In this document: positions 58,867 to 64,000 of the stretch, piece after piece
Layout: each line of letters begins with the position of its first letter
How positions within the stretch are numbered: the stretch's first letter is position 1
Source of the DNA: Rhizomucor pusillus
Lineage: Eukaryota; Mucoromycota; Mucoromycetes; Mucorales; Lichtheimiaceae
DNA length: 64,000 nucleotides
Direction: 5' to 3'
Assembly: GCA_900175165.2 (NCBI GenBank)
Contig: FWWN02000697.1
Coordinates: 62,001-126,000, forward strand
Notes under the pieces: model-generated
Seen by the model: the letters and a program-made list of their open reading frames with translations, nothing else
Told to the model about the DNA's origin: nothing
Database searches by the model: none
Made by a program: the position numbers and the translations under genes

Positions 58867-61647
58867 TTATATATTGTTTACAGTGACATGCCTGCGAAGA
58901 TCACGGCCAACCCCGTTTTCTCGGGGAGACATGTCGTCCAAGGAATAGCTGTTAGCAACAGAAGATGGCCGAGAGTCCTTGTCCTTCGCGGCAGCGAGTC
59001 GGTTCCTTCGATATCGCTTAAGCAAAAAACACACTGCGGCTCCGAGCATAGATAGGATAATAAGACTGCCGAAAAGGAAAACGGGAATTGCGATTTGCTT
59101 GTTCTCTTCTACCCAGGCATTGATCGTATTGACTGGTTAAATTCAGAGCATTAGTGACAGGATACAAGGACCTGTGAATGGAGGATACTTTACTTGCACC
59201 CGTGCCTTTGCACACGCCTTTCTCGCAATAACCAGCTAATCCACACTCAGTACCGTCCAAGAACATGCCGCTGAGAACGAGGCAGTTACCAGGATCGCTC
59301 GGGTCCTCGCAAGTCACTTGGCAAGTATCCTGCTGGAAAGGGCAGGATTCGCTAACGCCTAGCCGAAGACCGCGAGCAATACATTGTTCATCACGGGAAG
59401 TGCACACACCAGAAGCGCATTTCATGGTATTGTTAGCGCAAGATGAACCATTCGGTTCGTAAGCATCAGCCGGGCAGCTGAAAGATGTGCCTGTGCAGTA
59501 CTCTGATATATCGCATTCAGATGCTGCCGGTCGGCAGACAATATCTGATGAGGCCATTGTACAGTTGACACAGCATTGTTGACTATAATCACTGATTAAA
59601 TAGGTAAGATAACAGTCTCAATACTAGATAAAGCGTTTTTTTCCTTACTCGCAAACTGCTCCTCGTTTTAGCTTACATGTGCGTGCGTTGCAGCAAGCGC
59701 TGTCATTTAATCCGGAGTCGCATTCTTCACCTGGTTCCAATATACCGTTCCCACACAAGGACGATTTTGTATTGTTTGCATCAGGCGCTATTTGGAAAGA
59801 AAGATCAACTTAAAATCACCGGATAGCAAAGATTTTCCATACGTTGTTCATACATACATTGCAGGCAATATCCAATGTTAGGGAATGATCCGCAAATATC
59901 AGAGATCGAGCAAGGGCTGAAATCTTCGGTTGTTACATTGCTCGTCGGATTCATTAAATATGTTTGGCCTGCACTGCAGATGGTGTCACTCAATGGACAA
60001 CAGCTGCAGCCTGCTGGACTGCAAGGACATGTCTGTGCTGTGCAGTCATGTATAGCGCCTATGCAGAATTCATAAATTTTGGTTGTCGTTGCTTGGGACC
60101 TGTAACGTACTTACCAAACCCGTGGCCGACTTCATGAGCGACTACTTTCCACTCCTCCCTGGTAATTGAGGAAACTCCAGCACCTGACACCCATTCTGAG
60201 GATCCGTTTTCTGTTTAAACAAGATTTAAAGCATTAATTTCTTTAGCATAATTGGGCTGCATGAACATGCTTGCCATACCTTCAATTTGCTGAGAGACTT
60301 GTGTTTCACATAGTTGACTTAGCCAAGCAATACCCACTTTGACTCCGGTTCTGTGAAAACAGAGTGGAATGTCAATAATCGCTGCAAATAGGAACGATTT
60401 TGTCTGGGGGGGGTGTGAGTGGAAGACATACGAGCATTTTGTCATCAGATGCCAGAGAGCGGCACCATCATCTCCTCGTTTTCCACGCCACATGCTAAAG
60501 TCGGATAAACGATCATTGATGGTGTAATAATTTGAGCATGCCTGATTCCAATTCGTCGCGGGTTTCGGATGACGAGGGCACTGCGACGAGGACATTTGGA
60601 TATAGATAAGACCTAACGATACATTGAACGTTCGTTCATAGACTGCAGAAGCCAAGTTCCAGTCGTTGATAATTTGAAGTCTAGCGTAACGGATACTTCC
60701 ATACGCCTGTACATAGGTGCAATCCGCCATCACTCCCATGTACGCAATCTTTCGAGCTGTGGGACAACCCAGCAGCGGATTAGCTCGCTTTTGCATATGC
60801 ATCAATGAACGCCTAGATAAGCCTGTTGCATTCTGATTCCGGATCCCGGTCATTTTTTGGTTGTAAGTCATCTCTTCCATTGCGCAAAAGAAGTCGTTCT
60901 TTTCTGGTTCGGGATCCCGTCGCTTTTGTATATCGGAATCACGGTAAATAACCATGCGTGATGTAGAGGATGCTGAGGTGTTGACAAAGGTTGTAGAGAG
61001 AGGTAATGGATCATCATTTCGTCTAGTCAGGTGAAAGTTTGCCGTTGTCTTGATATGATGTATATCATTATTGAGTAGGAATGCTCCTTCAAAAATTGGC
61101 AACTCGTGTCTAAAATTGCAAAGTTATGCGTCGATTTTCGATGTATTCTCTTTCGAGAGCTAAAATCCTTACTCCAAATCGTGACGAACAACGATGCGTG
61201 CCCAGTTGAGCATGGCTGACTGGAGAGGTTGGCGGTCATCTGCGACGTATCCTTTGTAAATTCGAAAATCTGCAGGATCAAGGGTTTCGACGAAATCATC
61301 TTCTCCGTTGGTATCAAATATGCGAGTCGTTGCGGATGGATGAAATAATTCGGTATTTGGTGATAAGATTAAGTTAATCGTAGTATTGAATGCAATGAAA
61401 GATAGATTGAATGAATCAGTATGCTGAAGATCTGTGTGTCGTTTAGAGTATGCCGAATCGGACGGGATGTATATACGTGGAGCTAACACCGTTTCCACTC
61501 GAGATATCGGTTCAGCCAAAATCGAATGCCCTTTCGTGAAGTACGTTTCTAGTTAACTATCCTATCTTCATTGTTCGCTGATCCCTTACCGAGAATTCTT
61601 AGGCAACCAATCAAGACAAGCAAGAATAGTAAGACAACAGTCGTCAT
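58867..61647 (-). CDS. Transmembrane ADAM metalloprotease (fungal ADAM)
   Basis: This type I membrane zinc protease, a probable ectodomain sheddase, has about ten exons; the first are 61647-61590, 61548-61173, 61109-60432, 60350-60280, 60210-60115, and one starting at 60058. A signal peptide ([20 protein letters not shown]) precedes a prodomain. The reprolysin-type catalytic domain has the zinc site [12 protein letters not shown] (bases 60136-60122 for HEVGH, split by an intron after GF) and a Met-turn in YLMNPTS. A disintegrin domain follows, from [15 protein letters not shown] to the [11 protein letters not shown] loop. Then comes a Cys-rich domain with CEKGVC, a membrane span ([18 protein letters not shown]) and a short basic cytosolic tail. 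The domain order matches animal and fungal ADAMs. Confidence 0.93.
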
Positions 61648-62474
61648 ATTGCGGTGCTGTGCGAGAGGTGAAGGATACCTCAAGATGCAGTATCCTTTTT
61701 TCTCTCAATGTGGTCTATTGGACAATCCAAGGTAGAAGGATCGATTGCCCACGGACTTGGAGCAACACTCACCTTCGATTGTCCCTGACGCTGCGGGATC
61801 CACATTATTGTGCCTTCTGATTGGCTTATCCGGAAACGAGGTTCGTACCTGATGAATTCGCGCCAAGCAGTAAACCTTTCTGCGGATAGCAAGACACGGT
61901 ACAGTCATCACTTATGACAGAAGCGCTCGACCCTGCTGGGACAGTGATCTCTCAAGCCAAATCAAATGAAGGCTGTTACTGTGGCGCTGCAATTCGCACC
62001 ATATCTTTTTACGCGGCATGAGCGTGATCATGATGCTGCAACGATCAAATAGAGAGATATATTTTGGAATTAAAGGCGCTATCAAAGGTGTAACAGGTAT
62101 TCATAGCCAAATTGCTTTAGAAAAAGCTAAGAGCGTGAAAGGAGCAATGACTCTTTTTCGGCCTCTATACCTTGTATCACAATGGATTATTACCGCCTTG
62201 GAAAGAGTTTACATTTTTTCACTCATTGCATGTTTAGGGGTAGAAAAGAGCAGCACAAGGGACCATATATTAGCTTTAGCATAAATAGCAAACAAATAAC
62301 ATATGACTCCATCAGTGATTATGATTATAATTATGCAAGGCATTTGTGACAATGCGAGGAGAAGCGGCCAGGGGCTCATACTATACGATATAAGGAGAAA
62401 CAGCACAGGACGCGTGGAAAGCACTAGCAGACCCGTGCAGCCGCTGTGCCCTCTTTTCACCATCCTTCAATCTA
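61648..62474. other. Divergent promoter region, no gene recognised
   Basis: The 827 bases separate the ADAM gene (minus) from the receptor gene (plus). A hydrophobic frame ending at 62284 could be an upstream signal-peptide exon of the receptor, but I found no clean splice join. Confidence 0.4.
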
Positions 62475-64000
62475 ATGTCATTAGTGGAGCCTGATCTCGG
62501 TGACGAAGATGGTACGAATCGCTCCAATGTTAACACCACTTCCTACTATGAAGATAAGGCAATTGGATACAGTTTTCGAGTGGTACGAGGCAACGAGACA
62601 GCTTGGCTGTCTCCCAAGGAACCTCGGCCTGGGTTAGTTGAAATCAAAGTGGGTGTATTGCTGCCTTTCCATCAAACGGATAGTAATTGGACACGGCAGT
62701 TGACCTTGAGGTAAAAAAAGCGAAACTTTGGGGTTCCCTGAGCCGTTACAAACCTTCTTTTCTTTAAAGTGGTATTTCTGCAGTCCGCTTAGCCGTCGCC
62801 GAAATCAACGTGCATGAATTGATACCCGGTGCATACATCACACTGATTGAAAAGGATTCATACCCAAGACCAGTCGGCGGACAGAGTGCTATTATGGACG
62901 CAGTATCAGCTGCGGTCTCTTTAATACAATACGGCGTGGTGGGAGTTATCGGCGATATTTCGTCGTCTTGGACATCATTGTCTGCTCTTTTGACCAGCAC
63001 GTTGCAGATACCGCAATGCTCATTTACTTCAATTGCAAGTAAGTATGCTCGATACACATTTATACATAGCAAACACTAGAACTCTTATTTTATCAGCGTC
63101 ACTTTCTGATAAATCACAGTACAATCATTTTTTCCGTACGGTACAAACGCAGCTATTATACGCCGATGCTGGATTATCGCTGGTCGTTAGCCAAGGATGG
63201 CCCCAGCTAGGCGTGCTTTACTCGGATGACGACTTTGGAATATCATGTAAGCCGTTGTTGCACAGATAAAATTGTAAAAGAAGAAAAATGGCTGAATCGT
63301 CACCTAGTATCCCGGTATGCCATTATGCAAGCTAAAAGCAAAGGCATCAACGTAAAAGGTTATCAATCGTTTTACGGATCAAACTCTGAGCCGAGCAAAA
63401 CATATCAAGAGATCAAGAATTTTCTGTCCAGTGGCATCAATATCGTGTTAATAGCTGCACAGGGTGATGCACACATATCAGCTTTAATTGCTGCCGCCGC
63501 GGAAGGATATGTCAACAACAACCATGTCTGGATCGTCCTCAACACACTGAACAGCACAGAACTCTTTGCTGCAACAGACAGATTCAATCGAATCATGAAT
63601 ACGCGACTGCAAGCAAATGGACACGGTTCGTCTTCTTGGACAGATGTTATAGAATACAGTGCATGGACGACATCCAGGCTCCAAACATTAAATGCATCAT
63701 CTATTTTTGCGGGCGGCATTTTCTCCTTTGCAGCCGGCTGCAATCTGACCGGATATCAGCCATATGAAGACTTTCGGGCAAAATGGGCAAAATTAGATCC
63801 ACAACTGTAGGTAATGAATCACTGTCAGATATGCATGTACTTTAGTGTTAACCAATTTTGGATTGCCAAGGTATCCCTATGGTGGTGTACAAGATGTTTC
63901 CAGCAACGAAGGGTAAATACTGTTCCGAGGATACAAATTCGCATTTTAGACCAAGAGCCTAACCAAATAGTATAGACTGGCCTATTCATGCATGATGGCT
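62475..64000 (+). CDS. Class C GPCR-like receptor, extracellular ligand-binding domain (3' part beyond window)
   Basis: Exons 62475-62710, 62770-63038, 63097-63246, 63308-63806, 63871-63912 and from 63976 read through in frame to the window edge. The product is a periplasmic-binding-protein type 1 (ANF-receptor) domain: VEIKVGVLLPFHQTDSNW opens the first strand. GISAVRLAVAEINVHELIPG, GVVGVIGDISSSWTSLSALL and LGVLYSDDDFGIS follow, and the second lobe starts at INVKGYQSFYGSNSEPSKT. This resembles GABA-B/class C GPCR or guanylyl-cyclase ectodomains. Several N-glycosylation sequons fit an outside location. No signal peptide precedes MSLVEPDLGDED, so an upstream exon may be missing. The membrane part is outside the window, so the receptor class is inferred. 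Confidence 0.75.

Overview
The window is nuclear DNA from a filamentous fungus, almost certainly Mucoromycota and most likely Mucorales. The strongest marker is the carotenoid pair carRP/carB, transcribed divergently from one 582-bp promoter (33.4-37.7 kb), the arrangement known from Mucor, Blakeslea and Phycomyces. Genes are dense on both strands and split by many short introns (mostly 50-75 nt). Promoters are AT-rich with frequent TATA boxes, and several convergent gene pairs almost touch at their stop codons. I cannot assign a genus. Exon models below were read by eye; where stated, the exon lengths add up to an open frame.

Layout. 0-17.5 kb holds mostly housekeeping genes: a flavodoxin-like protein (cut by the left edge), fatty aldehyde dehydrogenase, mitochondrial seryl-tRNA synthetase, an OTU deubiquitinase, a membrane RING-H2 protein, an unrecognised two-TM protein, an SCI1-like nuclear protein, a HAD phosphatase, dihydrolipoamide dehydrogenase, and an Lst7/folliculin protein without the DENN half. 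17.5-31 kb is looser and rich in regulators: a Gln/Ser/Pro-rich orphan, AHA1, a four-finger C2H2 factor, a proline-rich orphan, beta-carbonic anhydrase, an ATF-type bZIP factor and an AT-hook protein, separated by gene-poor stretches of 1-2 kb.

31.2-32.5 kb carries a broken DDE-type transposase interrupted by a 479-base assembly gap. 33.4-37.7 kb is the carotenoid locus (phytoene synthase/lycopene cyclase plus phytoene desaturase). Next come a small protein with PPxY motifs and a CaaX box, a RING+RRM protein, MTA phosphorylase, a ferric-reductase/NOX-type flavocytochrome, and a GATA factor with two zinc fingers.

47-57.6 kb holds a small ISG12/IFI6-type protein with an apparent frameshift, a DNAJC12-like co-chaperone, USO1/p115, NFU1, ESF2, an RRM+NCOA5-like protein and an NDUFAF2-like complex I assembly factor. 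The right end (57.7-64 kb) has three membrane proteins more familiar from animals: an Hv1-type voltage-gated proton channel, a transmembrane ADAM metalloprotease, and the extracellular domain of a class C GPCR-like receptor (cut by the right edge). No tRNA, rRNA, CRISPR or viral gene was recognised.
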